A stretch of 64,000 nucleotides of DNA, taken from positions 77,347,183 through 77,411,182 of the forward strand of contig NC_090321.1 of the NCBI RefSeq assembly GCF_040869045.1, in the 5' to 3' direction. Below, piece by piece: positions 10,905-21,540 of this stretch (its first letter is position 1; the number at the start of each line of letters is the position of its first letter). The notes under the pieces were generated by a model. That model saw only the letters and a list, made by a program, of their open reading frames with translations, was not told the DNA's origin and made no database searches. The translations under genes and the position numbers were made by a program. This DNA comes from Eurosta solidaginis. Taxonomy: Eukaryota > Arthropoda > Insecta > Diptera > Tephritidae.

Positions 10905-11590
10905 AGTTTTTGTGTAAAAAATGTATGGGTACCGATAGCTTGCAAGGTAAACCTCAACTCATATCCAACATCAATGCCTGTCAATCAATTGTGGACACTG
11001 TCCACACTATATTGGGTGCACGCGCTATGGACAAGCTTATTGTTGATTTCAGTGGTAAGGCCACAATTTCAAATGGTGCAACCATTATCAGACTATTTGA
11101 TATTGTGCTTCCTGCAGCTAAAACTCTAGTCGAAATCGCAAAATCTCAAGATGCTGAGGTAAGTTTTTTGTTATATTAGAATGTGTAGAATAAAAATGCT
11201 TTTCTTACCAAGTCGGCGATGGCGCCACTTCAGTAGTACTCTTAAAACAAGTTAAGCCATATGTTGAGGAAGGCGTACATGCACGTATCATCATTAAAGC
11301 TTTACGTAAAGCATTACAATTATACATGACCAAAATCAATGAGATGGCTGTACATGTCGAAGCGCAATCAAAGGAACGTGCTTTTTGGATAAATTCGCTG
11401 CCACAGCAATGTCCTCAAAATTTATTCATCAACAAAAATATTTATTTTCTAAAATGGTTGTGGACGCTGTACTTTCCTTTGATGGACCCAAAGTCATACA
11501 AAAACAATTTTCGTTACATGATGTTATAATGATTGTGCGGCGTACAATTAAACATGATTATGTTGTTGCTGGTAGGTCAAAATAAAAATT
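10905..11590 (+). pseudogene. CCT7: CCT7 (T-complex protein 1 subunit eta) pseudogene, intron retained
   Basis: CCT7 is one subunit of the cytosolic TRiC/CCT chaperonin, which folds actin and tubulin with ATP. The translation shows '[19 protein letters not shown]', '[16 protein letters not shown]' and '[15 protein letters not shown]', then after a gap '[19 protein letters not shown]', '[15 protein letters not shown]' and '[14 protein letters not shown]', which match the N-terminal third of CCT7 in order. 'ISNGATI' lacks the Asp of the ISNDGAT motif, '[12 protein letters not shown]' lacks several residues, and a frameshift lies near 11383. A GTAAGT donor after 'AKSQDAE' and an intron-like stretch up to about 11205 show that the copy is genomic, not retroposed. 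The match ends near 11590, long before the full subunit (about 540 residues) would end. Confidence 0.85.
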
Positions 11591-11885
11591 GAAAAAATGT
11601 CTAATCTTAAATTATTAAGTAAAATCATGAAAAGATTGTGTCCAACTCCGGAATTAAGAAAAAACTGAAAAATAAGTGTCGTTGAAATGATAATTATTGC
11701 TTTTGGTTGTTAGTTTTGAAGCATCGTCTTCGTGTGCCTTCTGATCGTATATGCCGTTCTTTTGCAGACTACCTGTAAGGCGTTAAACTGATTAGTAACG
11801 TCGCCGTCGACCCGTTCAGTGTAATGTAGCTCAGCCCTATCACCAAACAATAAAAACTTGTTTGTACACCAAAGTAAACGAGGAA
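11591..11885. other. Unassigned DNA
   Basis: Nothing recognised. AT-rich, with no long frame and no clear relation to the flanking pseudogene or repeats. Confidence 0.5.
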
Positions 11886-11889
11886 CTCA

Positions 11890-12497
11890 AGGGGTTGATA
11901 AGCGATAAAGCTTTATAACTTCAGAGCTTCCGCAAACCAATTGACAACCTCACCTACGCGAGAGGAATCCTGGGAGCCACCCCAGATATCGATCAAGAAC
12001 GAGTATAAAATAATCGTTTTCGCTTTCCGTAACACAAATTGTCGACGCGTCGTATCGAACGTTCGATACAAACTGTTCGATACCAAATTAGGCGTCGAAT
12101 TGCCTTTTTGAAAGTTATAATTTTATGCTTTGGTTATTATTTATGGAGTGATTTTTCCTTCAGAGATTAAGAAACAAACGCTATTTATAAAAGAAAATAT
12201 TTTGGTAACTCCAAAAAGCTTTCTAAATACCCTTTGAAATCTGCAAACGAAAGAAATCATATCAAGATACGGTAACTAAAATGGCATCATCGAGCGTTCG
12301 ATATCGACTTGAAGTATCGAATGAACGAGTGTCAACTATTGAATTACGGAAAGCCACCCCTGTTACAAATATTAATGCATCGTACACATATTTAGAAGGC
12401 AAGGCTCTGGCGACCCCAAGATCCTCGTGGAAGTAGGGGGTGGGGGCGGGATGGCTTAGAAGGTTTAATGTGATCATATTAATCGTTCCCGAGATGG
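11890..12497 (+). repeat. Degenerate SINE-like copy, split by an insertion
   Basis: 11890-11975 matches the left-middle part of the SINE-like element at 30218-30621 ('caattgacaacctcacctac', 'ggaatcctg'), and about 12395-12497 matches its right-middle part ('aaggctctggcgacccca', 'gttcccgagatggt'). The two halves are separated by about 370-420 bp not present in the other copies. The separating block is bounded by a 9-bp direct repeat 'agccacccc' (11975-11983 and 12352-12360). Confidence 0.6.
12052..12069. repeat. Perfect 18-bp palindrome
   Basis: 'gtatcgaacgttcgatac' is its own reverse complement. Related half-sites 'gttcgatacc' (about 12074) and 'gcgttcgatatcg' (about 12294) lie nearby, all within the block that interrupts the SINE-like copy. 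Confidence 0.85.
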
Positions 12498-12740
12498 TGT
12501 TGTTGTTGTTGTAGCAGTGCTTCGCCCCATCCCATAGGTGTGACCGATCACAAATTGTCATCAATGTCCTCTAACGGGAGTCCGGGGAAACTTGCTGTTT
12601 CAATAGGGGTGGACCAAAATGAGAGGGGTGTTAGAGGCGTTGGTTCCACATTACAATTGAAGAGATGGTTGGTGTCATGTGGGGACACATTGCAAGCGGG
12701 GCATACATTTTTTATGTCGGGGTTGATTCTGCGACTGCTG
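12498..12740 (-). mobile_element. LOA-a: 3' end of a LOA-clade non-LTR element
   Basis: On the minus strand, 12754-12548 encodes the C-terminal end of a LOA-type ORF2 with a CCHC-like zinc motif (CPACNVSPHDTNHLFNC) and the end 'GLPLEDIDDNL'. It is followed by a short 3' UTR and a (CAA)n tail (read on the plus strand as gttgttgttgttgtag, 12498-12514). It is 5' truncated at about 12738, where Gyp-B gag sequence begins. The zinc motif is known to close many jockey/LOA/R1 polyproteins. Confidence 0.75.
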
Positions 12741-13192
12741 TAACTGCCGTTCATACTGCCACCACTGCCGTTCCAACTGCCTCTACTACCGATGTTTTGC
12801 TTGAATTCAATTCAACACCTGCCGTTCACGATGTTTTTGCTGCTGCCCCATCAAACTCTGCCCCAATTGACGCAAGAGCCACGACCATAAGTGTGGATGA
12901 TGAACTGGTGGCGCTACGAAAACGTATGGAGATGCTAAAATTAATGAAGGAAATCGACGAGCTAAGAGCTAGTACTGGGGTACAACAGCAACGTAGACTA
13001 GATTTTGTCGATATAGAGCATGCTGTTCCCAAGTTCAGTGGCGATGATATATCAGTGACGGTGGGACACTTTCTTCAAGACTTCGAAGAAGTAATGGAGT
13101 CGTCAAGAGTAGACGAACAATTTAAATTGCTGGCTCTTCGTCGCTGTCGTTGGGAACAGCAAAAGTTTTCCTTACCACCACCAAAGCATTAA
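12738..13192 (+). pseudogene. Gyp-B gag (5' part)
   Basis: The open frame begins at 12665, but its first ~25 residues are antisense LOA-a sequence, so the real gag begins near 12738. It shows a low-complexity Thr/Ala/Val stretch, an acidic-basic helix (LVALRKRMEMLKLMKEIDEL) and the conserved patch 'LDFVDIEHAVPKFSGDD', repeated as 'LDFGDIEHALPKFNGDS' in Gyp-E. Gag forms the particle core. The frame ends at 13192, before any nucleocapsid knuckle; the CCHC region seen in Gyp-E is missing here, so an internal deletion is likely. Confidence 0.7.
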
Positions 13193-13195
13193 GCT

Positions 13196-15639
13196 ATGCC
13201 GGTTAGCTTTATAAGAGAGTCATACGTTCCAAATCAATTGGTGGAGAACCGGGTGGCAAGATGCTCTTCAAAATTTAAAGCTATTGGAGGAAAAGAATTA
13301 AAAATAATACAAAAAATATTTTGTTATATTAAATTTAATAAAAAAGTGAATAAAATTGAATTGAATACCATACCAGACGATGATATGGTTGTACCAATTA
13401 TTTTGGGACGTGACTTCCTACGTATATTTAATATCAAGTTGACGAATGTTAAGAAAAAATCAACCGAATTTTTAGATGTAAGACCCAAAAGTAAATTAAA
13501 AATGCCCAAAATTCTTCAAGCTTTAGCTGATTCCAAAGCAGTCTCTACTATAATGCAACAAAGTGCCGCTAAAGATGAATATTTTTCCGAAAGTGTTACC
13601 GCCGATAACTGCCGAGAAAATTTTGAATCCACTTCCGCTTGTGTGCCTGACATATTTCATATCGACGTTTCTTATAACGAAAATGAAATTGATATAAACA
13701 ATATACTTACAAATGAACAAAGTACTGAAATGAAGCAAGTTATGAATAATACTTATTTCAGTCCTAATATTGTGGAAAAACCACTTAAGTATGAAATGAA
13801 GATACGATTGAAAACTGATGTTCCTTTCCATTGCGCTCCTCGTCGGCTGTCTTATCTTGAACGTACCGAAGTACGAAATATTTTAGATGAACTTCTGAAA
13901 GAAAACATTATATGACCTAGTGATTCACCTTATGCTTCCGCCATTGTACTGGTCAAGAAAAAGAACGGGAAAACTCGAATGTGCATAGACTATAGGGCAC
14001 TTAACAAACTAACTCTTAGAGATAATTATCCGCTACCACTGATCGATGACTGTATTAAGTACTTACAGAATAAACGATATTTTTCGGTATTGGATTTAAA
14101 GAGCGGGTTTCATCAGGTTCATATGGCTCTTGAGTCCATACCATTTACATCTTTCGTAACCCCTCATGGACAATTTGAATATTTGAAAATGCCGTTTGGG
14201 TTAAAAATGCTCCAGCGGTATTTCAACGATTCATCAACAACATCTTCAAAGACATGAGAGACGAAAAGAAAATTATTATTTATATGGACGATATAGTTGT
14301 TGCCACCGAGGGGTATGACGAGCACATCAAACTTTTAAAATCAGTACTGGAAAGAATTTCATTACGAAGATTGAAACTTAATATGAGTAAATGTAAGTTT
14401 GGTTATAAGGAAATTGAGTATTTAGGTTACAAAGTCACTCATAAAGGAATAGCACCTAGTAATTCTCACATAAAAAGTATACAGAATTTTCCGGCCCCTT
14501 CGAACTTGAAGCAGTTACAATCATGTTTAGGGATGTTTTCTTATTTCCGCAGATTTATACCGTCCTTCTCAGAAATAGCTAAGCCCCTGCAGAATTTACT
14601 TAAAAGGAATACCCAATTTGATTTTGATGACAAGTGCCATGAAGCTTTTCTGAAGCTGAAGTCTAGACTAGTTAAGAGCCCTGTTCTAGCCATTTATAGC
14701 CCTACCAAGGAAACTGAGTTAAATTGTGACGCCAGTAGTATTGGCTTCGGTGCAGTTCTACTGCAACGCCAGGAAGATAATAAATTCCATCCGATATACT
14801 ATTTTTCTAAAACCGCATCGAATTCATAATCGAAATACTACAGTTTTGAATTGGAAACGTTGTCCATAATATATGCCTTAAGAAGATTTAGACATTATTT
14901 AGAAGGTATACCATTCATGCTAGTTACTGATTGTAATTCTCCGACTATGACCCTTGATAGAAAACAGCTGAATCCTAGGATAGCCAGGTGGGCTCTTGAA
15001 CTTGAAAACTATGACTATTAAATACAGCATAGGAAGGGCACATCAATGGGTCATGTAGATGCTTTGAGCAGGAGACAGATAGCTTCAATCATAAATTCAG
15101 ATGAAGTAGAATTTCGAATTCAAGCAGCACAAGAAAGAGACAAACATATTCAATCGGTGATAAAACAATTGGAAAATGAGGAACTTAAAGATTATAAACT
15201 AATTGATGGGCTAGTATATAGAAGTAAACCGGACGGCAAATATGCGCTTTATGTACCGTACGAAATGGAAAATAATGTTATACAATTGATCCATGAGAAA
15301 ATGGGCCATCTATCTATAGATAAAACTCTCAGCAAATTGAGTTTATATTACTGGTTTCCGCGAATGAAAATGAAAGTGGAAAAGTTCATTAGAAATTGTT
15401 TAAAATGTATTATGTACGCTAGCCCTCCTCATGCTAAGGAGAAAACCTTATACCCTATTCCAAAGGAGCCTTTACCATTTGACACTATCCATATTGATCA
15501 CTTTGGACCACTGCCGTCATTGAAGTCTAAACGCAAGCACATTTTAGTGGTAGTAGACGCTTTCACTAAGTATGTTAAATTATATCCAACAAACTCTGAG
15601 TACCCGAGAGGTCACAGCTGCCTTAGAAAAATATTTTAA
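13196..15639 (+). pseudogene. Gyp-B pol: protease end, reverse transcriptase, RNase H, integrase N-terminal part
   Basis: 13196-13915 holds the end of the protease (VVPIILGRDFLRIF) and the start of RT (PFHCAPRRLSYLERTEV). RT runs to about 14500 with 'MCIDYRALNKLTLRDNYPLP' and catalytic 'IIYMDDIVVA'. RNase H follows with 'TELNCDASSIGFGAVLLQR'. The integrase zinc-binding region is at about 15280-15410 (HEKMGHLS..., CLKC) and its first catalytic Asp is in 'IDHFGPLP'. Breaks: TGA at 13913-13915, a frameshift near 14200, stops near 14827 and 15019, and a frameshift near 15600. The enzyme would have copied the element RNA and integrated the DNA. Confidence 0.85.
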
Positions 15640-16035
15640 TTACTATAGCCGACCGAGACGTATAGTAAGTGATAGAGGAACCTGTTTCACTTCCTCGAAT
15701 TTTCGGCCTTTTTATTAAAAAATAACATAAATCATGTGAAAGTCGCTGTGGCATCGCATCAAGCTAACGAACAGGTAGAGAGGGTGAATCGGGTATTAAA
15801 AGCAATGTTGGGAAAATTGACTAACGAAATAAATCATGATGACTGGGTTAAGAGATTATTAGAAGTTGAATACGCAATAAAGAACTATGTTCATAGTACA
15901 TGCAAAGAGACACCAAGCCGGTTAATTTTTGGGGTTGAGCGTAATAGTAGATGAGTTTACTGAGTATTTTCAGGACAAACTTTGACCGGATCGTGATAGG
16001 AATCTTGATCTTATACGTACAGATGCATCAACAGT
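15640..16035 (+). pseudogene. Gyp-B integrase core, second half
   Basis: Continues after the frameshift with 'PRRIVSDRGTCFTSS' (second catalytic Asp), a small deletion, then 'ASHQANEQVERVNRVLKAML' carrying the catalytic Glu, although the usual TNGQ is ANEQ. It ends in a segment homologous to Gyp-E 59390-59500 (VVDEFTEYFQDKL) at about 16035, where NLR-2 was inserted. Confidence 0.8.
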
Positions 16036-16280
16036 GCTATAAATGTAGAGGATTCAACCACAAAGCCGCACAATGTATAAATGAAGAAATCTGTGTGAAA
16101 TGTTTAGAAAAACATAGTTCAAGGGATTGCAACCGAGAATTAACAAATAAATGTATTAACTGCATACGTGCGAAAGAAAGACTAAATATCGATGTGGACA
16201 TTAATCACGTGACATTTAGTAAAAGTTGTCCACTATATGTGAATACACTGGAAGCTAAAAGGAGAAAAAATGGTTACTAG
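16036..16280 (+). pseudogene. NLR-2 ORF1, C-terminal zinc-knuckle part
   Basis: Three successive cysteine/histidine motifs: CYKCRGFNHKAAQC, CVKCLEKHSSRDC and a looser CINCIRAKE...HVTFSKSC. This trio is typical of gag-like ORF1 proteins of jockey, I and R1-type elements, which bind the element RNA. The N-terminal part is missing by 5' truncation. The frame ends with TAG at 16278-16280, and the ORF2 frame opens at 16281. Confidence 0.8.
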
Positions 16281-19023
16281 CTATCAAAGTCAATAATACT
16301 TTTTTATGCAAATATACAAGGACTTATAAATAATAAAGTGGAGTTAGAGCACATTATAGAAGAGAATCAATACGATATAATAATTCTATCGGAAACTCAT
16401 GTAGCTGAAGACATAGAACTTAGTGAAATAAAACTACAAAATATCAATAGTTTTCAGTGTGTATCAAGCTCTCGAAGAACAGGTGGCGTGATTATATACA
16501 CGCGTAAAGAAATTAAAGCGAATATTGTAGGCTGTCTAGTCAGTGATATGAACATATGGACATTAACAATAAAATGCATCGTTGATAACAACGAGCTGTA
16601 CATCATGGGTCTTTATAGATCACCAAATAGCTCGGAACGTGAATTTTGCAACACATTTCAAGATAAACTGGAAACAATAACGGAAATATGTAAAGATTTT
16701 ATAATAGCAGGCGACTTTAACATTGACTGGTCGAAGGATAGTTTATACAAGCGAGAATTAGAAAAAAAAACAAATGATAACGGTATAATGCAGAAAATGA
16801 ACGAGAGTACTAGAATAACAAGAAACTCTATAACCTTGATTGATTATGTTTTAACGAATATACACAATCTGAGAGTAACACTGCAAAATTCTCTAAAAAT
16901 ATCAGATCATGAGTCGATAGTTATAGAAAAACCTACTCGCGAAAGTGTAATAAAACCAAAGCACAAAGTAATTGAACAATTCCACTACAACCAGCGTGAA
17001 TTTAATAGAATGCTTTTAAACAAAAACCTAAAACATAGTAGCGTATATGATGTAAATGAAAACACTGTTATTCTGGAAAAGTGCATACAAGATTTGGTGG
17101 TAGCTAATACGAGAAGTAGAACGATTAGAAATAGCTCAAGTCGCAACAAATGGTTTAACTCAACGTTAAAGAAGCTAAAAATAAATAAAATTAGAGCATA
17201 CCAAGCTGCAAGAGTAATAGACGATACCAATTCATGGTTAATTTATAAAAGTGTATGTAAAACATACAAACAAGAGATAATAAAGGCAAAAAATAAATAC
17301 TTTAAGCTAAAAATCAATAGCGCAACAAATCAAAAAGAAATGTGGAGAATACTTAAAAATTTAATACTTAGCAAAGATGTAAACGAAATAAGCTCTATAA
17401 TTTATAAAAACGAAGAAATAAGTGATGAAAATGAAATAGCTGATAAGCTCAATAAATACTTCATTGAGAGCATAGAATTAATAGATCATTCAATTGATAA
17501 AGAAATATATATTAACAATATTGATCATTGTCCTGAAACCTTTCATTTTAAAGAAATACAAATTTGCGAACTAAAGGCAATTTGTAAAAAACTTAAGAAC
17601 AAAGAGGATTGGAATAATGTGAGCCCAAAGATCATTTTGGACAACTGGAATGTGCTTGGGCCTTTCTTAACAAAGTTAATAAATCATTCATTAATGAGCG
17701 GAGTATTCCCAAATGAATGGACGGACTCATTGGTAGTGCCAGTTGAAAAAATCGCTAAAACAAAAAAATGTGAAGAGTTTCGTCCAATAAATACTCTTAA
17801 GATATTTGAAAAAATAATGGAAAGTGTTGTGAAAAATCAACTACAAACGTACCTAGAAACTAATAATATACTGTCTCTAAACCAGTCCGGATTTCGTAAG
17901 AATCATTCGTGAAAGTGCAATAAACTTCGTCGTAAGTGAGTGGAAGAAGCGTCCACGAAAAACAATAATAGCAGCGCTATTTCTTGATTTTAAAAGAGCA
18001 TTTGAAACAATAGACAGAGGTATTCTAATAAAAAAGCTGTATATGTATGGAATAAGAGGAAAAGAGCTACTTTGGTTTAAGGACTACCTTACAAATCGTA
18101 GACAGCAAACAAAAATAAAATCCACAAAATCAAGTTTTTCATATGTGAATACAGGGGTGCTCCAAGGATCTCTTCTGGGAGCAAAAGTGATATCAAAATC
18201 CAAAGTGGTAATGTATGCAGACGATACATTAGTATATAGAGAAGCAGAAACAGTGGAAGAATGTAAACGAAAGTTAGAATGTGATATAGATGAAATTATG
18301 AAATGGCTTAAAATGAATAGGCTCAAATTGAATGAACAGAAAACAAAAGTAATGGTGATGAATACAAATAGCGAAATAAATTTAGTGATAAATAATGCTA
18401 GTATTGAGCAAGTAACCAATATGAAATACTTAGGTGTAATAATAGACAATGAGCTCAAATTTAACAATCACGTGGACTATTTGTGTAAAAAAGCTGCAAA
18501 AAAAATTTACTTCTTTAGAAGGATACGAAATAAATTAGACACTTTAACAGCAATAAAAATATACAATACAATCATAAAGCCTCATTTTGAATACTGTTCC
18601 ACAATTCTGTACACATCTTGTAACCAATCACAAATAGGAAGAATACAGAAATTACAAAACAAATGTATGAGATCAATAATAAAATGCCACAAATACACCC
18701 CAATAAGTCACATGCTTGGAACATTGAAATGGTTAAATATTGAGCAAAAACTGATGCTCAATACACTAATAATGATTTTTAAAATTAAACAGAACATGGC
18801 GCCGATGTATTTAACAAGTTGCATTCAGTATGTTAGAGATACACACCAATATGCTGTGCGGAATGCGAATGACTTTCGACTAGGATTACAGCGGACTACC
18901 GCAGCCCAAAACACATTATTATATAAGGGCCTTAACATATTTAACTCGTTACCTGATTATATCAAAGGAGAGAATAATATTATGAATTTTAAACGGCTAT
19001 GCATAGATCTTATTCGAGGCTAA
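16281..19023 (+). pseudogene. NLR-2 ORF2 (endonuclease and reverse transcriptase), broken
   Basis: The endonuclease (16281-16940) shows 'IILSETHVAED', 'IIAGDFNIDWS' and 'ISDHESIVI'. RT motifs follow: 'EEFRPINTLKIFEKIMES', 'LSLNQSGFRKNHS', 'LFLDFKRAFETID' and 'VVMYADDTLVY'. A frameshift lies near 17905-17912. Between 'GVLQGSLLGA' and 'KVVMYADD' the expected PLLF...YIND stretch is missing, so part of the palm is deleted. The tail (FEYCSTILYTS, FKRLCIDLIRG) closes as in related elements. The enzyme cannot be functional. Confidence 0.85.
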
Positions 19024-19258
19024 AATACTTTTTATTACTTTTTACTTTTTATTACTTAATATATATATATATATCATACACGTCTGTGAATTGAAAATGA
19101 ATTTGTGATATTTAAAATTTATTGTGAAATCAAAAAATATGTAAACATATTAATAATAAATATCAATCTATCTATGTATGTATCTATCAAATCGAATAGT
19201 AGCCAAGGAAGAGTATGATACCAACCGACAGTCCCAGAATTAGAATACAACCAAGACG

Positions 19259-19501
19259 TACGACGTAGGACACTATGTTGTTATAAGAAACGTTGATACT
19301 ACTTGCGGAAGTAATAAAAAATTTATTCCCGTATACAAAGGTCCATATGTAATACACACGGTTGTCGGTCATGATAGGTATGTTGTACGGGATATTGATA
19401 ACTGCCAGCTCACACAGTTGCCTTATGATAGAGTAGTTGAAGTCTACCGAATTAAAAGCTGGCTTCAATCACCCGATGCAGATGTCGAGGAATCAGACTA
19501 A
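19259..19501 (+). pseudogene. Gyp-B integrase C-terminal end
   Basis: The frame resumes with 'YDVGHYVVIRNVDTTCGSNK', 'GPYVIHTVVGHDRYVVRDID' and ends at TAA 19499-19501. It is the chromatin- or DNA-binding tail of gypsy integrase (GPY/F-like 'GPYVI'). Gyp-E carries the matching segment at 59565-59715. Confidence 0.8.
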
Positions 19502-19534
19502 TATTTGTTAGAGGTCGATTACATTGTCAGATTG

Positions 19535-19755
19535 GCCGAGCTGTAACTCTGAACGCAAATAGCGAATTGTATTAGATTAGGTATTAGATTAAGAAATGTA
19601 CGAAAGTGAAGATAGAAATTAAGTTATAATGTATCAAGGTCAATACAGTGCGAGCTGTAATTCTGAACACAAATAGCGAATTGTATCAGATTAGGAAATG
19701 TACGACAGTAAAAATAGAAATTAAGATAATGTATCGAGGTCGATACAGTTTCAGG
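19535..19755. repeat. Two-copy tandem duplication (~115 bp) in the Gyp-B 3' region
   Basis: 'ctgaacacaaatagcgaatt' (second copy) and 'ctgaacgcaaatagcgaatt' (first copy) lead two similar units, each ending in 'cgaggtcgatacag' or 'caaggtcaatacag'. Noncoding; probably part of the 3' UTR or LTR of Gyp-B. Confidence 0.75.
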
Positions 19756-19959
19756 TTGGCCGAGTTGTAAGATCATAAATGCAACTATATCAACTAATGT
19801 AACAGAATAAGCAATAAAATACAACCATGGGAACTAATTGATAGAATAAGCAAAAATACATCACTGTAAAGGAAGAAAAAGAAGATGGTGGACTTCCGGT
19901 TCATTATTAGATTGAAGACCGAAAAATAAAGTACTGATATAATTAATCCTGACATTTCT

Positions 19960-20617
19960 CATTTTTCACGTACATATTTACATACATATGTATATACAAG
20001 TTAATTTTTGAATTCAAAGATATAAGAGTTAATACGTGTGTGGGGACTAATTATAGTTCGACCATTTTATTTATATATTTTTTCCCTAATAATGATTTTT
20101 TTCAAACTCAACGGAGGTTGTTATTTTGGTTTATTAATTTAGGTTAACTAGACTTAGCAAAACCTCAGATTGTAAAAATTGTAAGGGATTGAATTTCTGA
20201 AATAATAATTTAAATAATGCGTAACTGATTTGCTGTGATTTGGTTTGAGTCATGGTGAGTTAGTGGCAGTGTATCGGGGCCTCAATCACATCTAAGAGGC
20301 CAATGGTAGGGCGGGTATAGAGGCAGCCACCAAACATTGCAACAACGAGCTGCCAGGCGTGAAGGGTAAGTATAGGGTGTCACATTGCTGAAGTGTGACA
20401 TGCAAATGCGATAGTGGGTTTTATTTAATTATATTATTTATTATTATATTATATTGTTTTTTACAAATTTTTTTTTTGGTTGAAATCCCAGTGTGCAAAA
20501 TAAATTATCCTGTGTGAACATTAACTGGGGAGAGCAGGAATCCACGAAGCTGAAGCTCTGGGCCTAAACGCCAGTGCACACGCCGTGGTCATTGCACCTT
20601 GCCACAAGCACTGCGAC
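19960..20617. other. Unassigned DNA between Gyp-B and Gyp-A
   Basis: No gene seen. Contains a small inverted repeat (tgtcaca at 20378-20384 and tgtgaca at 20394-20400) and T-rich and AT-rich runs at 20410-20480. It may include the Gyp-B 3' LTR, for which no second copy exists here to compare. Confidence 0.45.
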
Positions 20618-20753
20618 TAATATCAGTGAACTATGCTGTAATAAAATACAATTACTTTAAAATTCTTTATTATCGTACATTTAAACACTTTTAATGAATT
20701 CTAATTAAACATTATTTTATAATAAACTAAGTGTCGTGTTCATTATTCCCACA
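20618..20753 (+). repeat. Gyp-A left LTR (possibly 5' truncated)
   Basis: About 90 percent identical to 31687-31820 by eye. It ends 'cattattcccaca', followed by 'aattggcggctcaatcggga', which is the position of the primer-binding site. The sequence before 20618 is unrelated to that before 31687. Confidence 0.75.
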
Positions 20754-21540
20754 AATTGGCGGCTCAATCGGGATGTGCCGGAGTAAAAACGTATAAAATC
20801 GTGAATATTTTTGTACGTTCAGAAACTGTAGCAATTCGGTGCAAAAGGGAATAAATTTGTGTAAAAAGACATATTTACGTACATATGTAAATGCGTGGCG
20901 TACTAACAATTTAGTGCACAAACAACAATTTTTACATACATAAGGCGTGGGAATTGAAGTGAAGCGGCAGTACAGTTTGGGGGCCACGAAGTTTCGAGAT
21001 TATGCATGTTCATAAAATCAAAAGCGTCTCATTTTAAATCAACGGCTAAGCGCATCGCGATGCTAGCAACAGAAACAACAGCAACGGGACAACAGCAGTA
21101 ACAACAAAAAGCGAAGCAGAGAATTTGAGTGAACGATCAGAGGTTGCAGTGTTAGAATGGTATGTAAATAACTTCACTTATTATTGACGAGGACGATGGC
21201 GAGATAAAAACGAAGATTGACCGAATAAGAAACAAAAGAGCAAGCAGTGGAATCAACTTGTAGATGACAAAATAGGGGAGCGTCGCCAAACGTGAGCCGA
21301 GATAAATAATGTTTTGATTTATATTTTGCCTTGATGTTAATTTTTATACGTATGTATGTATATATATTATGAAGTTTGAAAGCCAATGCATGAAAATATG
21401 TATGTTGAAGTAGAGTAAAACGAATATAATTTCAATTTGTAGGTACAGGGTACACATGTACAAAATTTTTGGTTAAATTAAAATTTGTATACAATTAAGT
21501 TAAGTTGATTTGATAACCGACATTTGCACCAACGATAACA
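20754..21540 (+). other. Gyp-A leader (5' UTR)
   Basis: About 790 bp between the left LTR and the gag start. No open frame longer than about 90 codons and no recognisable domain. Contains A-rich purine stretches around 21060-21130. Confidence 0.6.

Larger units (their letters stand above)
16036..19189 (+). mobile_element. NLR-2: 5'-truncated jockey/CR1-group non-LTR element
   Basis: Begins inside ORF1 (zinc knuckles), continues with ORF2 and ends in an AT-rich 3' UTR with TATC/TATG repeats. Flanking Gyp-B sequence is contiguous when compared with Gyp-E. 'atcaa' lies at both edges (in gcatcaacag and ctatcaaatcg) and may be a short target-site duplication. Confidence 0.8.
12738..19960 (+). mobile_element. 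Gyp-B: decayed Ty3/gypsy LTR element interrupted by NLR-2
   Basis: Gag, RT, RNase H and integrase of one Ty3/gypsy element lie in order on the plus strand from 12738 to 16035 and resume at about 19190 after a non-LTR insertion. A relative of the same family (Gyp-E, 57020-59720) gives the uninterrupted order. No LTR pair was found; the 3' limit (about 19960) is a guess. Many frameshifts and stops make the copy inactive. Confidence 0.8.

Noticed and set aside
12665..12737. ATG at 12665 as the Gyp-B gag start
   Set aside because: The first ~25 codons are the antisense of the LOA-a 3' end; true gag sequence starts near 12738.
20371..20400. Rho-independent-type terminator from the tgtcaca/tgtgaca hairpin
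   Set aside because: The stem is only 7 bp, no T-run follows immediately, and the mechanism does not apply to a fly genome.
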